From Desulfobacca acetoxidans (lineage in GTDB: Bacteria; Desulfobacterota; Desulfobaccia; Desulfobaccales; 0-14-0-80-60-11), in the NCBI GenBank assembly GCA_022736495.1, contig DZCR01000143.1, positions 1 to 8,265 on the forward strand: DNA of 8,265 nt, written 5' to 3'. This document shows, piece by piece, positions 1 through 6,345 of this stretch. Positions within the stretch are counted from its first letter, which is position 1. Every line of letters begins with the position of its first letter. Both the position numbers and the translations under genes were made by a program. Below the pieces are notes generated by a model, which saw only the letters and a program-made list of their open reading frames with translations, was not told the DNA's origin and searched no databases.

Positions 1-28
1 TTGACTTAGACCACAGAATCGGGATATT
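1..28 (+). promoter_or_regulatory. possible sigma70-type promoter upstream of murC
   Basis: TTGACT at 1-6 matches 5 of 6 bases of the -35 consensus. GATATT at 23-28 matches 4 of 6 of the -10 consensus, with a 16-nt spacer. Transcription would start near position 35 and run through the hairpin repeat at 61-84 into murC. The -35 box lies at the very window edge, so an upstream gene or promoter cannot be excluded. The call rests on hexamer matching alone and is weak. No other convincing promoter was found between here and the murC start. Confidence 0.22.
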
Positions 29-60
29 TACCCACACCAAACAGCGAAGAGCCTGAATAA

Positions 61-84
61 ATGTAGGGCGGGCACTGCCCGCCG
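61..84. repeat. GC-rich hairpin repeat, copy 1
   Basis: GGCGGGC (67-73) and GCCCGCC (77-83) form a perfect 7-bp stem around ACT, preceded by ATGTAG. A related element with the same leading bases, ATGTAGGG(C/T)GGG, is at 6387-6410. The sequence looks like the short palindromic GTAGGGYGGGC...GCCC elements dispersed between genes in many bacteria, but no family name can be assigned by eye. It is followed by no T-tract, so it is not a standard intrinsic terminator. It sits in the murC leader, where it would fold in the mRNA if transcription starts upstream. Confidence 0.6.
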
Positions 85-121
85 TCACAACATTGAACCA
101 TATTAAGAATATTCAGAAAAA

Positions 122-1534
122 ATGATGGAATTGAATAATAAAAAAACCTACCACTTCATCGGCATCGGTGGCATTGGCATGAGCGGCCTGGCGGAGCTTT
201 TGGTGAGCCAGGGGCATCGTGTCAGCGGTTCGGATTTGGCCGTTAACGCTATTACAAAGCGCCTGGAGACCCTGGGGGTGCGTGCGTACCAGGGCCATCG
301 CGCCGAGAACCTGGGAGACGCCAACGTCGTGGTCCACTCCACTGCGGTGAAAGAAGACAACCCCGAACTGGCCGCGGCCCGGGTCCGGGGGCTTACCGTC
401 CTGCGCCGAGGCCAACTCCTGGCCGCCCTGATGAAAAATCACTTCCAGGTGGCCATCACCGGGGCTCACGGCAAGACCTCCACCACCGCCATGACCGCCG
501 CGATTCTCAGGGCCGGCAACCTCGACCCCACCGTGGTGGTGGGGGCCTTGTGGGACAATCTGGGCTCCAATGCCATCCTGGGCCGGGGCGAGTACTTCGT
601 GGCCGAAGCCGACGAGTCCGATAGCTCTTTCACCTACTTATCCCCCCAGATCAGCATTATCACCAACCTGGACCGGGAACACCTGGATCACTACCGGGAC
701 CTGGCCCACATCCAGGAAACCTTTGCCGGCTATATCTCCCGGCTGCCCACCGGCGCCCGGGTGGTGGCCTGGGCCGACGATCCGCACCTGGCCCCGGTCC
801 TTAAAGGCTGTCCGCATGAACTCATTACCTATAGTCTAAAGCGGGACACCGCCGATTTTTACGCCTCCGACCTGTCACCCCAGGGTTTGGGATACCGCTT
901 CCGCCTCTGGCACCGGGGCCGACCCCTGGGGACCCTCTCCCTGCCCCTGGCGGGGTCCCACTACGTCCTCAACGCCATGGCTGCCTGCGCGGTGGGGCAC
1001 ATGGTGGGGCTGGACTTTCCGGCCTTCCAGCAAGGACTTTGCAATCTGGGGCAGATTCACCGCCGCTGTCAGGTCAAGGGCGAGGCTCGGGGCATCCTGG
1101 TGGTGGACGACTACGGCCATCACCCCACGGAGATTCGCTCTACCCTGATCGGCCTGGCCCAGGCCTTTCCCAAACGGCGGCTGGTGGTGGCCTTCCAGCC
1201 CCACCGCTACAGCCGCACCCAGGCCCTGCTAACGGAATTTTTTCCCGTTTTTCAGCAGGCCGGGATGGTCTTCATCACCGAAATTTATGGTGCCGGAGAG
1301 AAACGCCTGAATGGCCTCTCCGGCCGCTCCGTCTATGAGGGCATCCGGCGCACCGGCCACCCCGGGGTCCATTTTATTGAAGAAAATACGGCAAAGGTCG
1401 ATTATATCTTCCAACACCTGAACGCCGGTGACATGGTCCTGACGCTGGGGGCCGGGGATATTTGGAAGACCGGCGAAGAGTTGCTGGCCCGCCTACAAAA
1501 TCAAAGCGCGGGCCTGACGATGGGTCTCTCATGA
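122..1534 (+). CDS. murC: UDP-N-acetylmuramate--L-alanine ligase (MurC)
   Basis: This cytoplasmic Mur ligase joins L-alanine to UDP-N-acetylmuramate using ATP, the first step of peptidoglycan stem-peptide assembly. The 470-residue length is normal for the family. The N-terminal nucleotide-sugar-binding Rossmann motif GIGGIGMSG is at residues 14-22. The ATP P-loop GAHGKTST is at 114-121, EADESDSSF at 162-170, and NLDREHLDHY at 182-191. The C-terminal domain motifs are DDYGHHPTEI (329-338), QPHRYSRT (359-366), YGAGE (389-393) and LGAGDIWK (442-449). The RRF motif usual in the family reads RRC here (314-316). Two adjacent in-frame ATGs (122 and 125) could start it, and neither has a clear Shine-Dalgarno sequence. 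The stop overlaps the ftsQ start as ATGA. Upstream there is no murG in reach, only a leader with a hairpin repeat. Confidence 0.97.
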   Translation: MMELNNKKTYHFIGIGGIGMSGLAELLVSQGHRVSGSDLAVNAITKRLETLGVRAYQGHRAENLGDANVVVHSTAVKEDNPELAAARVRGLTVLRRGQLLAALMKNHFQVAITGAHGKTSTTAMTAAILRAGNLDPTVVVGALWDNLGSNAILGRGEYFVAEADESDSSFTYLSPQISIITNLDREHLDHYRDLAHIQETFAGYISRLPTGARVVAWADDPHLAPVLKGCPHELITYSLKRDTADFYASDLSPQGLGYRFRLWHRGRPLGTLSLPLAGSHYVLNAMAACAVGHMVGLDFPAFQQGLCNLGQIHRRCQVKGEARGILVVDDYGHHPTEIRSTLIGLAQAFPKRRLVVAFQPHRYSRTQALLTEFFPVFQQAGMVFITEIYGAGEKRLNGLSGRSVYEGIRRTGHPGVHFIEENTAKVDYIFQHLNAGDMVLTLGAGDIWKTGEELLARLQNQSAGLTMGLS

Positions 1535-2442
1535 AGAAAAGCACCGTGCGCCCTAACTCTCGTCTCGTCCCCCAGCGCCCGGTGCGAAAAAAGAGCCTGT
1601 TGCCCCGGGGGCGTTCCCAAAACAATTATCGTCGCAACCGGGTGAAGGGGCAATCCCGCCGCACCTGGCTCAAGGGTATGGCCTGGGTTTTGGCGTTTTT
1701 AACCCTGGCGGGTCTCTCGGTGGGTTTGCTGGTGGGTTATCATCAACTCTTGACCTGCTCTTGGTTTTGCATTAAAGATATCAACCATATCGAGATTGAG
1801 GGCACCAAGCGCCTCAGTCGCAGTGTGGTGCTGCAACAGGCCAGACTGGCGGCGGGCGCCAACCTCTTGGCCATCCGTCCGGGGCAGGCGGAGCGTTCCC
1901 TGATGGCCCATCCCTGGATCGCCAAGGCGGAAGTCTCCCGGAAATGGCCCCAGAACCTTTATATCCGGATTCAGGAGCGGGACCCGGTGGCCCTGGTCCA
2001 GATGGGCGAAGAGTTACTCTATGTGGATCAGCAGGGGATGCTTTTTAAACCCTTATCTCCTGGAGATCCCCATAATTTTCCCGTCATTACGGGCTTAGGG
2101 CCGGAGCAGTTCCGGCTTCCGGAGGGGGCCCAGCCCGAGGTGATGACCCAGGCCTTCCATCTCATGGAAGTTCTGAAAAAAACTCCGCCCCCCCTCAACC
2201 TGGAGAATATCTCCGAGGTCCACGTGGACCTGGAACGGGGATTCACTCTCTATGTCAATGGCGTGGGGGCCCCCTTGGAACTTGGTCTGAGCGACCATGC
2301 GGAAAAATTGCAAAAATTTGCCCAGCTCTGGCCCGTATTAGTACAAAAAGGGTTATTGGCCAGGGTTGGGCGTATCAACCTCAACTATCCCCGCCGGGCG
2401 CTGGTCACCCTGAAGGGGATGGAAGATAACCAAAACCCATAG
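1531..2442 (+). CDS. ftsQ: cell division protein FtsQ
   Basis: FtsQ is a bitopic inner-membrane divisome protein that links early and late division proteins (FtsB/FtsL) through its periplasmic part. The chosen start at 1531 gives 303 residues and a 4-nt ATGA overlap with murC, typical of translational coupling. An in-frame ATG at 1462 would overlap murC by 73 nt and is less likely. Residues 1-48 are strongly basic and cytoplasmic. One hydrophobic segment spans about 50-70. A POTRA domain follows (about 81-152, starting IKDINHIEIEGTKRLS and including HPWIAKAEVSRKWP), then the FtsQ/DivIB beta domain (VDQQGMLFKPL and onward). Two cysteines, C76 and C80, lie just after the membrane segment. Identification rests on architecture plus position before ftsA, because FtsQ sequences diverge strongly. 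Confidence 0.93.
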   Translation: MKKSTVRPNSRLVPQRPVRKKSLLPRGRSQNNYRRNRVKGQSRRTWLKGMAWVLAFLTLAGLSVGLLVGYHQLLTCSWFCIKDINHIEIEGTKRLSRSVVLQQARLAAGANLLAIRPGQAERSLMAHPWIAKAEVSRKWPQNLYIRIQERDPVALVQMGEELLYVDQQGMLFKPLSPGDPHNFPVITGLGPEQFRLPEGAQPEVMTQAFHLMEVLKKTPPPLNLENISEVHVDLERGFTLYVNGVGAPLELGLSDHAEKLQKFAQLWPVLVQKGLLARVGRINLNYPRRALVTLKGMEDNQNP

Positions 2443-2451
2443 GATAGAAAA

Positions 2452-3702
2452 GTGCCTCAAGACTTGATCGTCGGTTTGGACATCGGCACCACCAAGATTT
2501 GCGCCGTGGTGGGGGAAGTGCGGGATCAACAGTTGGACATCGTGGGGCTGGGCTCGGCGCCCACCGCCGGCGGCCTGCGCAAAGGGGTGGTGGTAAATAT
2601 TGAAAATACCGTGCGAGCCATCCGTCGCGCCGTGGAAGAGGCCGAAACCATGGCGGGGTGTGAAATCCGTTCGGTTTATGCCGGGGTCGGCGGCGGCCAA
2701 ACCAAGGTCATCAACAGCCAGGGCATCATTGCCATCAAGGACCGGGAAGTGACCCCTGCGGACATGGACCGGGTCATCGAGACTGCCCGCACCGTGGCCA
2801 TCCCCTCGGATCGGGAAGTCATCCACACCCTGGTCCAGGACTTTTTGATAGACGGCCAAGACGGCATCAAAGACCCGGTGGGCATTCACGGCGTGCGCCT
2901 GGAATGCAAGGTCCACATCGTCACCGGGGCTGTGACCTCCCTCAATAATATTATCAAATGCGCCAATCGGGCCGGTCTGGAAGTGAACGGCATTGCCCTC
3001 CAAGGCCTGGCCGCGGGGGAGGCGGTCCTCACCGACGAAGAAAAAGAACTGGGGGTGGCCCTCGTCGACTTCGGCGGCGGCACCACGGACCTGGCCATCT
3101 TTGCCGAAAACGCCCTCCGGCACAACTTCGTCCTGCCGGTGGGAGGCAATAATCTGACCAACGACATTGCCGTGGGTCTGCCCACATCCCTGAACCATGC
3201 CGAAGAATTGAAGAAACATTACGGCGCTTGTCTCAATGCCTTAACAGACCCGGATGAACTCATTGATGTGGCGGGCCTCACCGGCCGAGAGACTCAATCT
3301 ATGCCCCGCCACCGCCTGGCGGAGATCATCCACATGCGAGTGGCGGAAATTTTGAGCCTGCTGGGTAAGGAAATCCAGCGCGCCCGCTTTACCCATCCCC
3401 TCCATTCCGGCGCGGTGCTCGTGGGCGGCACGGCCCTGGTGGACGGCTTGGCGGAGTTGGCCGGCGAAGCCTTTAACATGCACACTCGCATCGGGTATCC
3501 CATGGGGGTCAGTGGCCTGATTGACGTCATCCATGACCCGTCCTATGCCACCGGCGTGGGCTTGGTCCTCTACGGTTTCCGGGGCCAACAGAAGGCCCAG
3601 CGTACCCCCGACCGCTGGTCCGGCGGCAACCGCGGTTTTAAGCGCTCATCAGGAGGAGGTTTCATGGATAGGATCAAAAAATGGTTTCGCGAGGTGGTAT
3701 GA
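2452..3702 (+). CDS. ftsA: cell division protein FtsA
   Basis: FtsA is an actin-like ATPase that anchors FtsZ filaments to the inner membrane and recruits later division proteins. The length of 416 residues is typical. Actin-fold motifs are visible: phosphate-1 DIGTTK (10-15), phosphate-2 DFGGGTTD (207-214 region) and the adenosine-side motif GAVLVGGTALVDG (about 320-332). The 1C subdomain lies around residues 82-160. A low-complexity Gly/Ser/Arg linker (about 378-404) leads to the amphipathic membrane-targeting helix MDRIKKWFREVV (405-416). Translation starts at GTG 2452. Its ribosome site is AGGA at 2441-2444, overlapping the ftsQ stop, with 7-nt spacing. The gap to ftsQ is 9 nt and to ftsZ 41 nt, so it belongs to the same operon. 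An unusually good internal Shine-Dalgarno sequence lies before codon 405 (see separate entry). Confidence 0.97.
   Translation: MPQDLIVGLDIGTTKICAVVGEVRDQQLDIVGLGSAPTAGGLRKGVVVNIENTVRAIRRAVEEAETMAGCEIRSVYAGVGGGQTKVINSQGIIAIKDREVTPADMDRVIETARTVAIPSDREVIHTLVQDFLIDGQDGIKDPVGIHGVRLECKVHIVTGAVTSLNNIIKCANRAGLEVNGIALQGLAAGEAVLTDEEKELGVALVDFGGGTTDLAIFAENALRHNFVLPVGGNNLTNDIAVGLPTSLNHAEELKKHYGACLNALTDPDELIDVAGLTGRETQSMPRHRLAEIIHMRVAEILSLLGKEIQRARFTHPLHSGAVLVGGTALVDGLAELAGEAFNMHTRIGYPMGVSGLIDVIHDPSYATGVGLVLYGFRGQQKAQRTPDRWSGGNRGFKRSSGGGFMDRIKKWFREVV
3651..3666 (+). promoter_or_regulatory. internal Shine-Dalgarno sequence before ftsA codon 405
   Basis: AGGAGGAGG at 3651-3659 is followed by four bases and then ATG at 3664. 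That ATG is in frame with ftsA and is Met405. Initiation there would make a 12-residue peptide equal to the membrane-targeting helix of FtsA. The bases arise from two GGA glycine codons and a GGT, while glycine in the neighbouring genes is mostly GGC or GGG. The match is stronger than the ribosome site of ftsA itself. It may instead only slow elongating ribosomes, or be chance in a glycine linker. What is seen is the motif and spacing; use is inferred. Confidence 0.3.
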
Positions 3703-3730
3703 AGATGCGAAACATGCTATGATGATTTTT

Positions 3731-3737
3731 GAGGGGG
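3731..3737 (+). promoter_or_regulatory. ribosome binding site of ftsZ
   Basis: GAGGGGG lies 6 nt before ATG 3744 and fixes the ftsZ start. It sits inside a 41-nt ftsA-ftsZ gap that also contains several ATGs and two short overlapping open frames (3699-3722 and 3719-3781). Confidence 0.75.
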
Positions 3738-3743
3738 TAGCAT

Positions 3744-4943
3744 ATGAAAATCCAATTAGTCCCCAACGAATTGTCAGCTAAAATCAAAGTATTAGGCGTG
3801 GGCGGCGCCGGCGGCAACGCCATCAACGACATGATTTCCTCCCAGATGGTGGGGGTAGACTTTATCGCCGCCAACACGGACAGCCAGGCATTGGAGCGCA
3901 GCCTGGCCCCGGTCAAAATCCAGTTGGGTCCCAATGTGACCCGGGGGTTGGGGGCCGGTGGCGATCCCGAGGTGGGTAAAAACGCCGCCATGGAGGAGGC
4001 CGAGCACATCAAGCAAGTTCTCCAGGGGGCCGATATGGTCTTCATTGCCGCAGGCATGGGCGGCGGGACCGGGACCGGCGGCGCCCCGGTGGTGGCCGAA
4101 CTCAGCCGGGACCTGGGGGCCTTGACGGTGGCCGTAGTGAGCAAACCCTTCGAATTCGAAGGCAAGATGAAGCGGCGCCTCGCGGATAACGGCATCGAGG
4201 ACTTGCGCAAGGTAGTGGACACCATCATCACCATCCCCAACGACCGCCTCTTCTCTTTAAGCTCCAAGAATTCCCGCATCAAGGACGTCTTTGGCATGGC
4301 CAATGAAGTCCTGGGCTTTGCCGTGCGGGGCATTTCCGATCTCATTATGGTGCCCGGGTTTATCAACGTTGATTTTGCCGACGTGCGCACGGTTATGAAA
4401 GAACGAGGCATGGCCCTCATGGGCACCGGTATCGCCAACGGCGGCAACCGGGCCTCCGACGCCGCCCACAAGGCCATCTCCAGTCCCCTCCTGGAAGATA
4501 TCTCCATCCGCGGCGCCCGGGGCATCCTCATCAACATCACCTCCGCCCCCGACATTTCCATGGAAGAGTTGAAAGAGATTTGCGGCATCGTCCAGGAAGA
4601 GGCCCACGAAGAGGCCATCATTAAATGGGGCCTGGTCTGGGACGAAAGCTTGGTGGAAGAGATTCGGGTCACGGTCATCGCCACCGGTATCGGCAAACGG
4701 GCGGAAGCCGAACTGGCCGCCTGGTCTCAGGCTGCGGCCCAGCCCACCCAGCCGGAAGACCTGGAAATTCCCACTTTTGCACGAGCTCCCGAACAGCCCG
4801 TGGCCCGGCCGGCGGACCCGCGCCAGCCTGCCGCCAAGAAACCCTTGGGCGTAGTGGCCGCCAAGAAATTCATCGTCCACCCCGACCTCCAGTACGAGGA
4901 AAACGAACTGGATACCCCGCCGTTCCTGCGCAAGGCGGATTAA
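3744..4943 (+). CDS. ftsZ: cell division protein FtsZ
   Basis: FtsZ is the tubulin-like GTPase that polymerises into the cytoplasmic Z ring. The 399-residue protein begins with a short N-terminal extension and the GTP-binding GVGGAGGNA loop (about 18-26). NTD at 44-46 and the tubulin signature GGGTGTG at 106-112 follow. NDRLF is near 166-170. The T7 catalytic loop NVDFADVR (208-215) carries the expected N208, D210 and D213. The polymerising core ends near residue 318. An Ala/Pro-rich linker of roughly 70 residues follows, then the conserved C-terminal peptide DTPPFLRKAD (390-399) that binds FtsA and other tethers. All key residues are present. It has a clear GAGGGGG ribosome site and is the last gene of the operon, closed by a hairpin terminator 22 nt after the stop codon. 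Confidence 0.98.
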   Translation: MKIQLVPNELSAKIKVLGVGGAGGNAINDMISSQMVGVDFIAANTDSQALERSLAPVKIQLGPNVTRGLGAGGDPEVGKNAAMEEAEHIKQVLQGADMVFIAAGMGGGTGTGGAPVVAELSRDLGALTVAVVSKPFEFEGKMKRRLADNGIEDLRKVVDTIITIPNDRLFSLSSKNSRIKDVFGMANEVLGFAVRGISDLIMVPGFINVDFADVRTVMKERGMALMGTGIANGGNRASDAAHKAISSPLLEDISIRGARGILINITSAPDISMEELKEICGIVQEEAHEEAIIKWGLVWDESLVEEIRVTVIATGIGKRAEAELAAWSQAAAQPTQPEDLEIPTFARAPEQPVARPADPRQPAAKKPLGVVAAKKFIVHPDLQYEENELDTPPFLRKAD

Positions 4944-4965
4944 AAACGGGTTCTGAGTTTCAAGT

Positions 4966-4993
4966 GGGGGCGTGAGCGATTCACGCCCCTTTT
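4966..4993 (+). terminator. intrinsic terminator after ftsZ
   Basis: GGGGCGTGA (4967-4975) and TCACGCCCC (4981-4989) form a perfect 9-bp stem closed by the 5-nt loop GCGAT. A possible extra G-T pair joins 4966 and 4990. The run TTTT (4990-4993) follows directly. It marks the end of the murC-ftsQAZ unit and separates it from the A/T-rich islet. Confidence 0.87.
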
Positions 4994-5192
4994 ACATTTA
5001 ATGATACGCAAATCTCAACGGTGGTAAGCTAACATCTATTAAGATTTTTATTGCGAAGTCTGAGTTCGAGTTGGTACCCCGTGATTATCGGGCAAATGGA
5101 CTGCGTTTGTGAACTTCTCTGGTTTCAAACTATCTCTGTAATTTATTGTCAGCACATCATTTTTTGGCATTAGGAATTAAGGGTCAGTAAAA
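4994..5192. other. A/T-rich gap between the ftsZ terminator and the three-gene islet
   Basis: About 200 bases hold no recognisable gene. One stop-free stretch, 5005-5112, reads through 35 codons to a TGA but has no ATG, GTG or TTG start and matches nothing I know. It could be the tail of a decayed gene or chance. A promoter for the downstream islet is expected here. TGTAAT (5137-5142) matches 5 of 6 of a -10 box but has no matching -35. TTGTCA (5146-5151) resembles a -35 but has only CATTAG downstream. Neither is convincing. No tRNA-like fold or large inverted repeat was seen. Confidence 0.4.
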
Positions 5193-5200
5193 AAGGAGGA
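5193..5200 (+). promoter_or_regulatory. strong ribosome binding site of the GrlR-like gene
   Basis: AAGGAGGA lies 4 nt before ATG 5205. It is close to the ideal anti-16S match and is much better than any site before the other two islet genes, which suggests those are read by coupling or are less expressed. Confidence 0.75.
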
Positions 5201-5204
5201 TTTC

Positions 5205-5540
5205 ATGGAAAATTATGAAGGGCTTTGGACTGTCTTTTTTCAATCAAATTTCCAGACCATTGGGACGGGCGTAGTCGTTCTTGTGAAAGATCGGATGCTT
5301 GGTGGTGACGCAGCCTACTATTACACTGCTGACGTCAAGATAGAGGAGAAAAAGATCGAAGCGAACGTCAACATTGTGAGATTTAATAAAGCTGGCATTG
5401 CAATTTTCGGCAACTTGGATTCATTTAATCTCAAGGTTTCCGGTGATGTCACCGGTAATGAATTTGCATTACATGGTTACATGGTTGAAGCGCCAAATAT
5501 GAAAATTACTGTAAGGGGTAAAAAAGTAACCAGCATATAA
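5205..5540 (+). CDS. GrlR-like regulatory beta-barrel protein
   Basis: The 111-residue protein resembles the GrlR family (lipocalin-like beta barrel) named after the negative regulator of the LEE type III secretion locus in pathogenic E. coli. There GrlR binds and blocks the activator GrlA. Visible similarities are the start NYEGLWTVFFQSN, the Gly-rich strand GTGVVVLVKDRMLGGD and the following YYY (38-40). Alternating beta-strand patterns run to the end, and the size is similar. No signal peptide or membrane segment is seen, so it should be cytoplasmic. No GrlA or secretion gene is in the window, so the E. coli role should not be carried over. GrlR-like orphans occur in many environmental bacteria with unknown function. 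It has a strong ribosome site and starts a + strand run with the next two genes. Base use is clearly more A/T rich than ftsZ or the radical SAM gene. Confidence 0.8.
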   Translation: MENYEGLWTVFFQSNFQTIGTGVVVLVKDRMLGGDAAYYYTADVKIEEKKIEANVNIVRFNKAGIAIFGNLDSFNLKVSGDVTGNEFALHGYMVEAPNMKITVRGKKVTSI

Positions 5541-5556
5541 CTGGGGTCAGCATTAA

Positions 5557-5796
5557 ATGCAAATCGACTATTTAAAAGCAATGGACTGGATACGAAGGAA
5601 TTGGACAAAACCAATTGAATGTCCAATTTGCGGGAGCGACAATTGGGGGATTGGCGATCAGATCGTCGAAATTCGCCCATTCATGCCCGGCGCTCCAGTA
5701 TATCCGCAGTTCTTTGTATATTGCCAAAAGTGTGCATACACAGTCTTTTTTAATGCCGTCATTGCGGGTCTTGTTCCTCCTAACCGAAAGCCCTGA
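5557..5796 (+). CDS. small zinc-ribbon protein of unknown function
   Basis: The 79-residue protein has two cysteine knuckles, CPIC (C22, C25) and CQKC (C56, C59), the pattern of a single zinc ribbon. Before it is a short amphipathic N-terminal helix containing two tryptophans (W11, W16). After it is a hydrophobic stretch (YTVFFNAVIAGLVP) that resembles the end of a family of small 'zinc ribbon' hypotheticals rather than a clear membrane helix. It probably binds zinc and a protein or nucleic-acid partner; the partner is unknown. The start at 5557 is 16 nt after the previous stop. Only GGGG at 5543-5546 could serve as ribosome site, at a poor distance. ATG 5581 is an alternative start but would drop the conserved-looking helix. 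Confidence 0.8.
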   Translation: MQIDYLKAMDWIRRNWTKPIECPICGSDNWGIGDQIVEIRPFMPGAPVYPQFFVYCQKCAYTVFFNAVIAGLVPPNRKP

Positions 5797-5814
5797 TGAG
5801 AGTGTAAGTCATTC

Positions 5815-6345
5815 ATGGCTGAACCAGTTGATGAAGGCTTCATCCCGAACGATCAATGCTTACAGGTCCAAAGGAATGTGAGCATTTCTGTCCCTTCACC
5901 TGAAGCCATTCGTGAGATTAGCATTCGTTGGATGGATTTATTAAAGCTCAAAAGAGGAATAACTGACGCAGCAGAAATCCCGTTCGACTATTCCGTTTTA
6001 TACGGAATCTTTTTTGGATTCGGTGGGTCGGCAATCCTTGCGTGTATTCCTCTTGCGTTGACCAAAGACTTGGCAGCATGGGTTATGCCCACTTCAATTG
6101 CTCTTGCGATTGGGCCAATTGTTATGGGATGTTTAACGCTTTATTTTAGCAGGATTCTACAGCGATCGCGGGGTAAGACATTGGCAAATGTTCTTGCTGA
6201 TGTTGAAGAGATAGAACAGAGGTTCCAGTCGACCCAGCAAACCCAACCTCAGCCAGTCCAAGGAAGAAACTTCCTGAATGCCCTGGATGCCGCTTTGAGA
6301 GCCTCATCCCGAGACATAGAAGATCATTCCGACCGAACCACCTGA
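5815..6345 (+). CDS. two-helix membrane protein of unknown function
   Basis: The 176-residue protein is unrecognised at family level. Residues 1-55 are soluble and carry SVPSPEAIREISIRWMDLLKL, a probable helix near the membrane. Two hydrophobic segments follow, about 59-83 and 88-112, joined by a short turn (TKDLA). This hairpin puts both ends on the same side, probably the cytoplasm, given the basic residues RILQRSRGK after the second segment. A charged helix (about 119-138) and a Gln/Pro-rich linker (QSTQQTQPQPVQ) lead to a short C-terminal helix. There is no signal peptide. It lies 18 nt after the zinc-ribbon gene with only a weak GAGAG (5798-5802) upstream, consistent with one transcript. 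Base use is A/T rich like its two neighbours. It may work with the zinc-ribbon protein; that is inference from position. Confidence 0.78.
   Translation: MAEPVDEGFIPNDQCLQVQRNVSISVPSPEAIREISIRWMDLLKLKRGITDAAEIPFDYSVLYGIFFGFGGSAILACIPLALTKDLAAWVMPTSIALAIGPIVMGCLTLYFSRILQRSRGKTLANVLADVEEIEQRFQSTQQTQPQPVQGRNFLNALDAALRASSRDIEDHSDRTT

Noticed and set aside
3..56. Possible tail of an upstream gene ending TGA at 54-56
   Set aside because: Only 17 codons are visible, with codons (AGA, ATA, CGA) unlike the GC-rich genes, and the translation matches nothing known to me.
1462..1530. Upstream in-frame start for ftsQ at ATG 1462
   Set aside because: It would overlap murC by 73 nt. The ATGA overlap at 1531 is the usual coupling arrangement and gives a normal basic N-terminus.
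2353..3219. 288-codon open frame on the - strand, opposite ftsA
   Set aside because: It mirrors the codon periodicity of ftsA, a GC-rich effect. Its protein has no recognisable motif, and ftsA is certain.
3674..4696. 340-codon open frame on the - strand, opposite ftsZ
   Set aside because: Low-complexity Met/Ser/Arg/Pro-rich translation, fully antisense to a certain ftsZ; no ribosome site or family match.
5053..5082. tRNA-like T-arm (GTTCGAGT near 5064-5071)
   Set aside because: The flanking bases do not pair into a 5-bp T stem, and no anticodon or acceptor arm is present.
5005..5112. Stop-free stretch after the ftsZ terminator as a small gene
   Set aside because: No start codon and no ribosome site; an open run of 35 codons is not rare by chance.
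5615..5881. 88-codon + strand frame overlapping the zinc-ribbon and membrane protein genes
   Set aside because: Different frame from two better-supported genes; it lacks their motifs and spans both.
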